Source of the DNA: Fodinibacter sp963763015
GTDB lineage: Bacteria; Actinomycetota; Actinomycetes; Actinomycetales; Dermatophilaceae
Length of the DNA stretch: 64,000 nt
Assembly: GCA_963763015.1 (NCBI GenBank)
Contig: CAVXML010000007.1
Span: forward strand, 434,001-498,000
Direction of reading: 5' to 3'
The position numbers and the translations under genes are program-made. Each line of letters opens with the position of its first letter. Position 1 is the first letter of the stretch. Positions 41,373-49,282 of the stretch are shown here, in pieces. Below the pieces are notes generated by a model that saw only the letters and a program-made list of their open reading frames with translations, did no database searches and was not told the DNA's origin.

Positions 41373-42638
41373 TCAGTCGGTCGACGGGGTGGAGCAGGGC
41401 AGCAGCCCCATGCGTTCCTTGAGGGTGAGCACCCGCTCCACGGCGGCCTCCACCTTCTGCGCCATCTCGGGGTCATCGGCCGCTGCGGCCTCGAGCGCCG
41501 CCAGCATCTCGGCGGCGTCGGAGGCGGCTCCGGTCAGCACGATGTCACCGCCCGCGGCGACGAGCCGCACGGCGCGGTCGCCGGCGGGGACGTCCTCAAG
41601 GGCCTCGGCGTTGACGTCGTCGGTGATGACGACGCCGTCGTACCCCATCTGCTCGCGGAGCAGGCCGGTGACGATCTTCTCCGAGAACATGGCGGGGTTC
41701 TCCTCGTCCAGCTTGGGATAGCGGGCCGAGGCCAACATGACCAGGCCCGCGCCCGCCCGGATGCCGTCCTCGAACGGCTTGAGGAACGGGTCGTCGGGCG
41801 TTGCCACCTCGTCGGTGATGCCGGTGGAGGAGAAGTCGGTGTTGTTGCGGATGCGGCCGAGCCCAGGGAAGTGCTTCACCGTCCCTTCGACCCCGCCCGC
41901 CAGCATCCCCTCGAGGAACGCCGTGGCCGAGCGGGACACCGCCTCGGGGGTCGAGCCGTACTGCCGGCCCCACTTCCCGATGGGCTCGTTGGCCCGGCCG
42001 ATCTCCGTGGGGACCGTGTCGGTGACTGGCGCGAGGTTGACGTTGACCCCCGCGGTCCTGAGCTCCTCGGCCCAGGCGGTCGCCGCCTCGGTCAGCTCCT
42101 CCGGCTCCATGGCGGCCTGCCTGCTCGCCGACGGGGGCCGGGTGAACCCCTCCCCACGCAGCTGGTGCACGATGCCGCCCTCCTGGTCCGCGGCCACGAG
42201 GAGCCCGACGCCACCGGTGCTGTCGCCGGAGACCAGGCCCTGGAGGTGCTCGGACGTCCGGGTCACCTTGTCGGCTCCCTCCCACCCGCCGAGGTAGATG
42301 ACGTTGCCCACGTGCGACTGTTCGACGACCTCGTCGAGCGCACCCAGTGGTGCGTTGGTGTCGAACCCGACCATGAGCAGCTGGCCCCTGCGCTGCTCCT
42401 CCGTGAGTCCCTGCAGCGTCTCGGCGACGCACGCCGCCGCCGGGTCCGAGGGCGATGGGGTGGGGCTCACGGACGGGCTGGTCGAGGCGCTCGCGGTGGC
42501 CGACCCGGCATCCGACGTCGGTGCCCGACCTGCCGGCCCGGAGCCCCCCGAGCACCCGACGAGCCCGACGGAGAGCAGACCGGACGCCGCGACGGCGAGG
42601 ACGCGGGAGCGGCGGCGTCGGGTCGTCGCAGCAGGCAC
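41373..42638 (-). CDS. nagZ: glycoside hydrolase family 3 lipoprotein, NagZ-like
   Basis: 421 residues. A lipoprotein signal with lipobox LVGC (Cys29), a Ser/Thr/Pro linker (about 30-68), then the GH3 barrel with LVAADQEGG, the catalytic-loop motif VKHFPGLGR and the nucleophile region GVVITDDVNAEAL. It probably removes N-acetylglucosamine from muropeptides at the cell surface, like mycobacterial LpqI. GTG 42638 is fixed by TACCGT six bases upstream. Inverted palindromic elements lie on both sides. Confidence 0.9.
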   Translation of the reverse strand: MPAATTRRRRSRVLAVAASGLLSVGLVGCSGGSGPAGRAPTSDAGSATASASTSPSVSPTPSPSDPAAACVAETLQGLTEEQRRGQLLMVGFDTNAPLGALDEVVEQSHVGNVIYLGGWEGADKVTRTSEHLQGLVSGDSTGGVGLLVAADQEGGIVHQLRGEGFTRPPSASRQAAMEPEELTEAATAWAEELRTAGVNVNLAPVTDTVPTEIGRANEPIGKWGRQYGSTPEAVSRSATAFLEGMLAGGVEGTVKHFPGLGRIRNNTDFSSTGITDEVATPDDPFLKPFEDGIRAGAGLVMLASARYPKLDEENPAMFSEKIVTGLLREQMGYDGVVITDDVNAEALEDVPAGDRAVRLVAAGGDIVLTGAASDAAEMLAALEAAAADDPEMAQKVEAAVERVLTLKERMGLLPCSTPSTD

Positions 42639-42644
42639 CCGAGC

Positions 42645-42650
42645 ACGGTA
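42645..42650 (-). promoter_or_regulatory. -10 element of nagZ (leaderless)
   Basis: On the minus strand TACCGT, six bases, then GTG 42638. Confidence 0.6.
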
Positions 42651-42703
42651 CGTGACCGACCCGCGACCAGCCGAATGCCGCGCACACCCCTCCCCCGGGC
42701 GCC

Positions 42704-42784
42704 TCCCCGACTTCGTCTGTCAGATGGTCGGCGCGGCGCGCGTCTCGCGGCGTGTCGCGGCATCCCCACAGACGAAGTCGGGGA
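42704..42784. repeat. Palindromic intergenic element, copy 3
   Basis: TCCCCGACTTCGTCTGT (42704-42720) pairs perfectly with ACAGACGAAGTCGGGGA (42768-42784). The loop motif CGGCGTGTCGCGGCA is the reverse complement of that in copies 1 and 2, so this copy is in the opposite orientation. It lies between divergent nagZ and the nucleoside hydrolase. Confidence 0.9.
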
Positions 42785-42836
42785 GGAGGGGGCGGTCGGG
42801 GACGGGGTCGCGCCGGCATCCGCCATGATCGTGCCC

Positions 42837-43826
42837 ATGTCGAGCCTCCCGGTCGTCCTCGACGTCGACACCGGCGTCGACGACGCGTGCGCGCTGCTCC
42901 TGGCCGGCCTGCACCCGGGGCTCGACCTGCGCGCGGTGACGTGCGTCGCCGGCAACGCCCCACTCGCCGACGTCGTCCGGAACACCCTCACCGTGCTCGA
43001 GGCGGTCGGCCGCGGCGACGTCCCGGTCGGGGTGGGCGCGGCCCGGCCCCTGCTCGAGGAGCCGGTCGACGCCCGACACGTCCACGGCGCGGACGGGATG
43101 GCGGACCTCGGCCTGCCCGCCCCGACGCTGACTCCCGACCGCCGGGATGCGCTGGACCTCCTGCGTGACACCATCGACGAAGCGGCAGCACTCGGCCGCC
43201 CGGTCACCGTCGTCCCGTTGGCGCCCATGACCAACCTGGCGCTCCTCGCCCGCGTGCACCCGCAGGCGTTCGACCGCATCGGCCGCATCGTCTTCATGGG
43301 CGGCGGTGCCCACGTCAGCAACGCGACCGCGGCTGCCGAGTTCAATGTCTTCCACGACCCCGAGGCCGCCGCGATCGTGCTCGACGCCTGTGCCGTCGGG
43401 GACGTCCCGGTGACGATGTACGGCCTCGACGTCTTCTACGAGCCGATGGTGTCCGACGCCCAGGTCGCCTCGCTCCGTGCCACCGGCTCTGCCGCGGCAC
43501 GTCTTGCCGCCGACCTCGTGTCGTTCCACCACCGGCGGTTCGCCAACGCCGGCGCCACCATCGGTGACGCCGGTGCCGTGGCCATGCTCCTCGAGCCGGA
43601 TGCCGTGAGCACGCACCGCCTGCCGGTGCGGGTGGAGCTCACCGGCACCTGGACCCGCGGACGCACCGTCGTGGACCGCCGCGACTGGGGCGGGGACATG
43701 GCCCACGACCCGCACGGCCTGGCGCCGGCGATGGTCGACGTCGCGCTCGAGGCCGACGGCCCGCGGATCGCCGACCTGTGGCTGCGCACCATGCACGGGG
43801 CCACCTCCCGGGGCGGGCCGTCGTGA
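42837..43826 (+). CDS. nucleoside hydrolase
   Basis: 329 residues. The calcium-binding cluster VVLDVDTGVDDACALLLAG at the N-terminus is the family hallmark; VPLAPMTNLALLAR, FMGGGAHVSNATAAAEFNV and a late WGGDMAHDPHG with His complete the active site. It splits ribonucleosides into base and ribose. ATG 42837 is preferred over ATG 42825 because CATGAT stands seven bases upstream. It overlaps ribokinase by GTGA, so the released ribose is immediately phosphorylated. Confidence 0.92.
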   Translation: MSSLPVVLDVDTGVDDACALLLAGLHPGLDLRAVTCVAGNAPLADVVRNTLTVLEAVGRGDVPVGVGAARPLLEEPVDARHVHGADGMADLGLPAPTLTPDRRDALDLLRDTIDEAAALGRPVTVVPLAPMTNLALLARVHPQAFDRIGRIVFMGGGAHVSNATAAAEFNVFHDPEAAAIVLDACAVGDVPVTMYGLDVFYEPMVSDAQVASLRATGSAAARLAADLVSFHHRRFANAGATIGDAGAVAMLLEPDAVSTHRLPVRVELTGTWTRGRTVVDRRDWGGDMAHDPHGLAPAMVDVALEADGPRIADLWLRTMHGATSRGGPS

Positions 43827-44656
43827 CCGGCCGCGTGCTCGTCCTCGGGTCGCTGAACGTCGACCTCGTGACGCGGGTGGAACGGCATCCGCGCCCGGGT
43901 GAGACCGTGCGGGGGACCGGGCTGGCCCGGCTGGCCGGCGGCAAGGGGGCCAACCAGGCCGTCGCCGCCGCGACGGCCGGCGCGGACGTCACCATGGTGG
44001 GGTGCGTCGGCGACGACGCCGGCGGCGCCGCCTACGTCCAGCGACTGGCGGACCGGGGCATCGACGTGCGCCAGGTGCGAGTCGTCGCGGGTGTGCCGAC
44101 CGGGCACGCACTGGTGACCGTGGCGGAGGGAGGGGAGAACAGCATCGTCGTGGTGCCGGGTGCCAACGACCTCCTCGACGAGCGGGAGGTGACCGCGGTC
44201 GACCCGCTCGGCACCGGTGACGTCCTGCTCGTCCAGCTCGAGGTCCCCCGCCCCGTGGTCTGCACCGCCGTGCGCCGGGCCGCAGGGCGAGGCGCCCGGG
44301 TGGTGCTGAACATCGCCCCCTACGCCGCCCTTCCGCCCGACGTCGTCGCGCTCGCCGACCCGGTGGTCGCGAACGAGCACGAGATGGCTGCCCTGGCGGA
44401 GTCCGGGGCGCAGGCCCGGTCGGTGCTCGTCACCTTCGGGGCGAACGGCGCGTCGTGGGACGGCGTCACGGCCCCCGCCCACCTCCTCGCAGCCGACGAC
44501 GTGGTCGACACGACGGGCGCTGGGGACGCGTTCTGCGGTGCCCTGGCCGCTGCCCTCGCCCGGGGGTCCGGCCGCGAGGAGGCGCTCGACGCGGCGCTCG
44601 CTGCAGGGGCGGCGGCGGTGCGTCGCGAGGGTGCCCAGCCCGACCCGACCCTCTGA
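43823..44656 (+). CDS. rbsK: ribokinase
   Basis: 277 residues. PfkB family with VLGSLNVDLVTRVERHPRPG at the N-terminus, the substrate motif LAGGKGANQAVAAATAGA (about 38-55), and the ATP/catalytic motif DTTGAGDAFCGALAA (about 230-244). It makes ribose 5-phosphate. The GTGA overlap with the nucleoside hydrolase makes a two-gene nucleoside salvage operon. Confidence 0.92.
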   Translation: MTGRVLVLGSLNVDLVTRVERHPRPGETVRGTGLARLAGGKGANQAVAAATAGADVTMVGCVGDDAGGAAYVQRLADRGIDVRQVRVVAGVPTGHALVTVAEGGENSIVVVPGANDLLDEREVTAVDPLGTGDVLLVQLEVPRPVVCTAVRRAAGRGARVVLNIAPYAALPPDVVALADPVVANEHEMAALAESGAQARSVLVTFGANGASWDGVTAPAHLLAADDVVDTTGAGDAFCGALAAALARGSGREEALDAALAAGAAAVRREGAQPDPTL

Positions 44657-44707
44657 CACGGCCCGCCTCGGCTGACACGTCGGCCCGTGGCACCGCCGCC
44701 CGGCAGA

Positions 44708-45946
44708 TCAGGCGGGGTCGACCACCAGGACCGCCTGCTCGCCGGCCACCCGGGTGAGGATGACCGTCGCCTGCGCCCCCTCGCCGGCCTTGCGCCCGAT
44801 GCGCAGCTGACGGCGCAGCTCGTCGTCGTCGAGGCGCATCCCCCGCTTCTTGATGGTCAGTCCGGTGATGCCGTGCTGGCGCAGCCAGGCCCGCAGTGAC
44901 CGCACGCTGAACGGCATCACCTCGCGCACGGCGTACCGGCGGGCGAACGGCACGTCGACCTCCGCCTCGGACACGACGTACCCCAGCCCGCGGTCGACCT
45001 CGCTGCCGAGCGTCGCAGCGGTCACCGCTCCGAGGAGCCCGGCCTGGGTGACCGCGCGGTCCGGCTCGTACAGCCACGGGCCCACCGTGGACAGCGACGA
45101 CGTCGTCGGCGGGTCGGGCTCGGCCATGGTCTGGTCGACCTCGATCGGGGAGCGTTCCGGTCCGAGGATGCGGGCGCTCCGGCCCGGCTGCTGGGCCAGA
45201 GGCCCCCACCACACCGTGCACTCCAGCACCTCTCCCGCGAAGGAGGTCCACTGCGCCTCGGTCCCGAGGGGGATGGCGTCGTGGGGCATCGAGGGCGAGA
45301 GCTTCGCCGCCGTCGCAGGCACCGCCGTGGCGACCTGGAGCACGAACTCCCAGGTGGGTCGGATCTCGTCGAGCCGGAAGACCCGCTTGATCCGCCCGTG
45401 CCGCCCGGTGTGGCCCGGCACCCGGCGGGCCGGGTCCAGCCAGACGCCCACCCGCGCCCGGAGCGGGTCCTTCGGCGGCTCGAACTCCTCCGCGAGCCCC
45501 ACCCGCGCCCTGGAGTCCGGCCACGGACGGAGGTTGATGTCGGCGACGGCCGCGGTCACCGGGTCGACGTCCACCCCGTGGACCGTGACCCCCAGCGCCG
45601 ACATCGCGACGGCGTCCGACCCGATCCCGCACCCGAGGTCGTGCACCGTGGCCAGGCTCGCGTTGTAGAAGCGCCCGGCGTGGGTGGCCGCCACCTCGAG
45701 GCGCGAGGCCTGCTCGAGCCCGTCGGCGGTGTAGAGCATGTCATGGGCGAACTCGCCGAACTTGGTGATGGCGCGGGCCCGCAGGCGCTGCTGCGTCAGC
45801 AGGGCCGCGACGAAGTCCGGCGAGTGGCCCTCGCGGCGCAACCGGTCCTGCAGCCGCATCACCTCGCGCTCGTCGTAGGGGGGCAGGGAGCGCAGGATCG
45901 CCCGGCCGTCGGGCGACCCGAGCGCTCGTACGGTCCCGACGTCCAC
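44708..45946 (-). CDS. class I SAM methyltransferase with THUMP-like C-terminal domain
   Basis: 412 residues. An N-terminal helical part (about 1-80, VRALGSPDGRAILRSLPPYD), then motif I TVHDLGCGIGSDAVAMSALG (about 100-119) with VHGVDVDPVTAAVAD, an intermediate domain, and a C-terminal THUMP-like segment with YAVREVMPFSVRSLRAWLRQ and TIKKRGMRLDDDELRRQL. It probably modifies RNA; the target is unknown. The CIRCE region and divergent groES lie upstream. Confidence 0.82.
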   Translation of the reverse strand: MDVGTVRALGSPDGRAILRSLPPYDEREVMRLQDRLRREGHSPDFVAALLTQQRLRARAITKFGEFAHDMLYTADGLEQASRLEVAATHAGRFYNASLATVHDLGCGIGSDAVAMSALGVTVHGVDVDPVTAAVADINLRPWPDSRARVGLAEEFEPPKDPLRARVGVWLDPARRVPGHTGRHGRIKRVFRLDEIRPTWEFVLQVATAVPATAAKLSPSMPHDAIPLGTEAQWTSFAGEVLECTVWWGPLAQQPGRSARILGPERSPIEVDQTMAEPDPPTTSSLSTVGPWLYEPDRAVTQAGLLGAVTAATLGSEVDRGLGYVVSEAEVDVPFARRYAVREVMPFSVRSLRAWLRQHGITGLTIKKRGMRLDDDELRRQLRIGRKAGEGAQATVILTRVAGEQAVLVVDPA

Positions 45947-46017
45947 GGCGGGACATCCTGCCAGCCCGAGCCGCCTCCCGCCGTCCCGGGTGCGATCGGT
46001 TCGCCGCCGTCCGCGCT

Positions 46018-46044
46018 CTGGCACTCGAGTTGACCGAGTGCTAA
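46018..46044. promoter_or_regulatory. CIRCE element 1 (HrcA operator)
   Basis: CTGGCACTC-N9-GAGTGCTAA closely matches the CIRCE consensus TTAGCACTC-N9-GAGTGCTAA (two mismatches in the left arm). It contains the -35 hexamer. Confidence 0.9.
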
Positions 46045-46059
46045 CGCGCGACCTAGATT
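46030..46059 (+). promoter_or_regulatory. groESL sigma-A-type promoter
   Basis: -35 TTGACC (46030-46035), an 18-base spacer and -10 TAGATT (46054-46059). The start point should fall at about 46066, at the edge of CIRCE 2, so both operators cover the promoter. Confidence 0.8.
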
Positions 46060-46066
46060 TGGCTCA

Positions 46067-46093
46067 TTGGCACTCGCCCCCGGCGAGTGCCAG
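46067..46093. promoter_or_regulatory. CIRCE element 2 (HrcA operator)
   Basis: TTGGCACTC-N9-GAGTGCCAG, a second CIRCE with three mismatches that remain mostly self-complementary, covering the transcription start. Confidence 0.85.
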
Positions 46094-46187
46094 CGCACCC
46101 GGGTCGGGATCGACCCCCGCGACGGCGAGAGCGGCCCGGAGCGCAGTCCCGTCCACTTCGACTCACCCCACAGGGGAGGAGCACACC

Positions 46188-46484
46188 GTGTCGGTTTCCA
46201 TCAAGCCGCTCGAGGACCGCATCGTCATCAAGAGCCTCGAGGCCGAGCAGACGACCGCGTCCGGTCTGGTCATCCCGGACACCGCGAAGGAGAAGCCCCA
46301 GGAGGGCGAGGTCATCGCGGTCGGTCCGGGTCGCTGGAACGAGGACGGCGACGAGCGCATCCCGCTCGACGTCGCCGTCGGCGACCGCGTCATCTACAGC
46401 AAGTACGGCGGCACCGAGATCAAGCACGCCGGCGAGGAGTACCTCATCCTCTCCGCCCGCGACGTCCTCGCCGTCGTCGGCTGA
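46188..46484 (+). CDS. groES: co-chaperonin GroES
   Basis: 98 residues. IKPLEDRIVIKSLEAEQTT at the start, the mobile loop around TTASGLVIPDTAKEKPQEG and GDRVIYSKYGGTEIK in the second half are typical. GTG 46188 has GGGGAGGAG upstream. It is transcribed under two HrcA/CIRCE operators; groEL follows after 145 bases that contain a strong hairpin. Confidence 0.97.
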   Translation: MSVSIKPLEDRIVIKSLEAEQTTASGLVIPDTAKEKPQEGEVIAVGPGRWNEDGDERIPLDVAVGDRVIYSKYGGTEIKHAGEEYLILSARDVLAVVG

Positions 46485-46507
46485 CGCCCCCACCCGTATG
46501 CCGTGAC

Positions 46508-46548
46508 GCGCCCCGGTGCGCACCCCATCGGGGGTGCCGCCGGGGCGC
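46508..46548 (+). terminator. Intercistronic hairpin between groES and groEL
   Basis: GCGCCCCGG (46508-46516) pairs with CCGGGGCGC (46540-46548), and GCACCCC with GGGGTGC inside it. It may attenuate or be a processing/stabilising site, setting different groES and groEL levels. Confidence 0.55.
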
Positions 46549-46629
46549 GCGCGGTGACGGCGCCCCACAGACCACCCGCGGGTGCGCGGCGCGAGCCCGC
46601 ACCCGGCATCCCGATCACGAAGGACAGCA

Positions 46630-48246
46630 ATGGCCAAGGAACTGGAGTTCAACGACTCCGCCCGCAAGTCGCTCGAGCGGGGCGTGGACGCCCTCGCGAA
46701 CGCCGTCAAGGTGACGCTCGGCCCCAAGGGCCGCAACGTCGTCATCGACAAGAAGTGGGGCGCCCCGACGATCACCAACGACGGCGTGACCATCGCCCGG
46801 GAGATCGAGCTCGAGGACGCCTACGAGAACCTCGGTGCCCAGCTCGCCAAGGAGGTCGCCACCAAGACCAACGACATCGCCGGTGACGGGACGACGACCG
46901 CGACGGTCCTCGCCCAGGCGATGGTCCACGAGGGCCTGCGCAACGTCGCGGCCGGTGCGGCCCCGTCGGGCCTCAAGCGCGGTATGGACGCGGCCGTCGA
47001 GGCGGTGTCCGAGGAGCTGCTGCGGGTCGCCCGCGAGATCGAGTCCAAGGAGGAGATCGCCCAGGTCGCCGCGCTCTCCGCGCAGGACCAGGAGATCGGC
47101 GACATCATCGCCGAGGCGTTCGACAAGGTCGGCAAGGACGGCGTGATCACCGTCGAGGAGTCCTCGACCGCGTCGACCGAGCTCGAGTTCACCGAGGGCA
47201 TGCAGTTCGACAAGGGCTACATCAGCCCCTACTTCGTCTCGGACCCGGAGCGCATGGAGGCCGTCCTCGAGGACGCCTACGTGCTCATCAACCAGGGCAA
47301 GATCTCGGCCATCGCCGACGTCCTCCCGGTGCTCGAGAAGGTCGTGAAGTCGGGCAAGCCGCTCCTCGTCATCGCCGAGGATGTCGACGGCGAGGCCCTC
47401 TCGACGCTCGTCGTCAACAAGATCCGGGGCACGTTCACCGTCGTCGCGGTCAAGGCCCCAGGCTTCGGCGACCGCCGCAAGGCGATGCTCCAGGACATGG
47501 CGGTCCTCACCGGCGGCCAGGTCGTCGCCGAGGAGGTCGGGCTGAAGCTCGACCAGATCGGCCTCGAGGTGCTCGGCCAGGCCCGGCGCGTCGTCGTGAC
47601 CAAGGACAACACCACGATCATCGACGGCGCCGGCGATCACGAGGACGTCACCGGCCGGGTCAACCAGATCAAGCAGGAGATCGAGCGCACCGACTCCGAC
47701 TGGGACCGCGAGAAGCTCCAGGAGCGTCTCGCCAAGCTCGCCGGCGGCGTCTGCGTCATCAAGGTCGGCGCGCACACCGAGGTCGAGCTCAAGGAGAAGA
47801 AGCACCGCATCGAGGACGCCATCTCGGCGACCCGCGCGGCCATCGAGGAGGGCATCGTCGCCGGTGGCGGCTCGGCCCTCATCCAGGCCGTCAAGGTCAT
47901 CGAGGGACTCGGCCTGCAGGACGACGAGAAGGTGGGCGCCTCCATCGTGCGCAAGGCCGCGGCCGAGCCGCTGCGCTGGATCGCCGAGAACGCGGGCATG
48001 CAGGGGTACGTCGCCGTCGCCCGCGTGCAGGACCTCGATGCCGGCCAGGGCCTCAACGCCGCCACCGGTGCCTACGAGGACCTCGTCAAGGCCGGGGTCA
48101 TCGACCCCGTCAAGGTCACCCGCAGCGCCCTGCGCAACGCCGCATCCATCGCCTCGATGGTCCTCACCACCGACACCCTCGTCGTGGAGAAGAAGGAGGA
48201 GGAGCCCGCCGGGGCCGGTGGCCAGGGCCACGGGCACGGTCACTGA
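46630..48246 (+). CDS. groEL: chaperonin GroEL (GroEL1-like)
   Basis: 538 residues. LGPKGRNVVIDKKWGAPTIT, the ATP loop NDIAGDGTTTATVLAQA and GGGSALIQAV are conserved chaperonin motifs. The C-terminus ends in GGQGHGHGH instead of the Gly-Gly-Met repeat, the actinobacterial GroEL1-type His tail. It sits in the groES operon, as Rv3417c does. The start has an AAGGA-type site upstream. An octamer-pair hairpin follows 34 bases after the stop. Confidence 0.97.
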   Translation: MAKELEFNDSARKSLERGVDALANAVKVTLGPKGRNVVIDKKWGAPTITNDGVTIAREIELEDAYENLGAQLAKEVATKTNDIAGDGTTTATVLAQAMVHEGLRNVAAGAAPSGLKRGMDAAVEAVSEELLRVAREIESKEEIAQVAALSAQDQEIGDIIAEAFDKVGKDGVITVEESSTASTELEFTEGMQFDKGYISPYFVSDPERMEAVLEDAYVLINQGKISAIADVLPVLEKVVKSGKPLLVIAEDVDGEALSTLVVNKIRGTFTVVAVKAPGFGDRRKAMLQDMAVLTGGQVVAEEVGLKLDQIGLEVLGQARRVVVTKDNTTIIDGAGDHEDVTGRVNQIKQEIERTDSDWDREKLQERLAKLAGGVCVIKVGAHTEVELKEKKHRIEDAISATRAAIEEGIVAGGGSALIQAVKVIEGLGLQDDEKVGASIVRKAAAEPLRWIAENAGMQGYVAVARVQDLDAGQGLNAATGAYEDLVKAGVIDPVKVTRSALRNAASIASMVLTTDTLVVEKKEEEPAGAGGQGHGHGH

Positions 48247-48279
48247 GGCCTCCCCGCGCCGTGACGGCGTGGACGACGA

Positions 48280-48315
48280 CGGATGCCGTCCGCTCAGCCG
48301 AGCGGGCGGCATCCG
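48280..48315. terminator. Terminator hairpin after groEL (inverted GGATGCCG pair)
   Basis: CGGATGCCGTCCGCTC and GAGCGGGCGGCATCCG pair over 16 bp (one T-G wobble) with loop AGCC. Both outer arms contain the octamer. It separates groEL from the convergent S4 gene. Confidence 0.75.
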
Positions 48316-48335
48316 CGCGTCGTGCGCCGACCCGA

Positions 48336-48560
48336 TCAGCCGCCAGCGCTGACGTGGATCGTCTCCTGCTCGATCGTCACGACGTCGCCCGGGCGCACCT
48401 GGCGACCCCGCCGGGTCTCGACCTCGCCGTTGACCGCGACGAGCCCCCGCGTGACCGCCTCGCGTGCCGCCGCGCCGTCGTCGACCGCTCCCGCGAGCTT
48501 CAGCAGCTGTCCGAGCCGGATGGACGCGTCGCGGATGGGGACCTCGTGGGGCGTGCTCAC
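48336..48560 (-). CDS. RNA-binding S4 domain protein
   Basis: 74 residues, one S4 domain: IRLGQLLKLAGAVDDGAAAREAVTRG followed by LVAVNGEVETRRGRQVRPGD. Related to the small YbcJ/YaaA-type S4 proteins that bind structured RNA, possibly on the ribosome. GTG 48560 is fixed by TACCCT six bases upstream; a longer open frame upstream lacks support. It is convergent with groEL. Confidence 0.85.
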   Translation of the reverse strand: MSTPHEVPIRDASIRLGQLLKLAGAVDDGAAAREAVTRGLVAVNGEVETRRGRQVRPGDVVTIEQETIHVSAGG

Positions 48561-48566
48561 CGGGTC

Positions 48567-48572
48567 AGGGTA
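48567..48572 (-). promoter_or_regulatory. -10 element of the S4 gene (leaderless)
   Basis: On the minus strand TACCCT, six bases, then GTG 48560. Confidence 0.6.
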
Positions 48573-48716
48573 GGTGCCGGAGCACGGCTCGTCGACGGGT
48601 CGTGACCCCACGCGCCCCGCCCGCGGTGACGCCCTTGTCACCAGCGGACGGGCCGCGCCCGCAACTCCCCGCCGGAGCTTGGTGGCGGCGACCCGTCCGG
48701 ACGGGTCGCCGCACGA

Positions 48717-49007
48717 TCATGACGCGATGTGGCGCTCGCGTGTGTAGTAGCTCTCCCGCTCGTCCTCCGTCAGGCCGCCCCACACCCCGTAGGGCTCGCG
48801 GACCGTGAGCGCGTGCGAACGGCACTGCTGCAGCACCGGGCAGGTGACGCAGACTTCCTTGGCAGCACTGGCCCGGGTGCGGCGCTTGCTCCCGCGCTCG
48901 CCCTCGGGGTGGAAGAACACCTCTGGGCCGACGCGACGGCAGGCGCCCTCGAGCTGCCACTCCCACAGGTCGGCCACTGGACCCGGCAGTCGGGTGATCT
49001 CGGCCAT
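48717..49007 (-). CDS. WhiB-family iron-sulfur transcriptional regulator
   Basis: 96 residues. The four cluster ligands are Cys23, Cys53, Cys56 and Cys62 (CxxCxxxxxC arrangement in VCVTCPVLQQC), followed by the turn motif GVWGG (74-78) and a basic C-terminal tail. WhiB proteins bind sigma-A region 4 and DNA. The location next to groEL resembles Mycobacterium whiB3, but length and tail alone do not fix the subtype. ATG 49007 has GGAGG upstream, and TAGCGT about 52 bases upstream is a candidate -10. Confidence 0.93.
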   Translation of the reverse strand: MAEITRLPGPVADLWEWQLEGACRRVGPEVFFHPEGERGSKRRTRASAAKEVCVTCPVLQQCRSHALTVREPYGVWGGLTEDERESYYTRERHIAS

Positions 49008-49270
49008 GTGTACCTCCGCGTGCTGCTGGTGACCGCTCCTCGAGTGGTCCGGTCCTCACGCTAGGAGCGCATTGGTACAGGATGGGCAAGCGTTTGGTAA
49101 GGACTTGGTCAAGGCCACGAGGCCGCAGGGTCGGGGCCCCCCGGCGCCCCCACCACACCCGTCCGTCCGGGCCGGGAGTCGCCGGCGCCGTGGCCCCGAG
49201 GACCGGCTCCCCGGCACGCCGCCCTCGACGTCGGCCGGGGCGTCGTGCCGGGGGCCCTCGACCGAGCCCG

Positions 49271-49276
49271 TAGAAT
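49271..49276 (+). promoter_or_regulatory. -10 element of guaB (leaderless)
   Basis: TAGAAT, six bases, then ATG 49283. The 49008-49270 gap otherwise holds only the whiB leader and promoter region. Confidence 0.65.
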
Positions 49277-49282
49277 CGGGCG

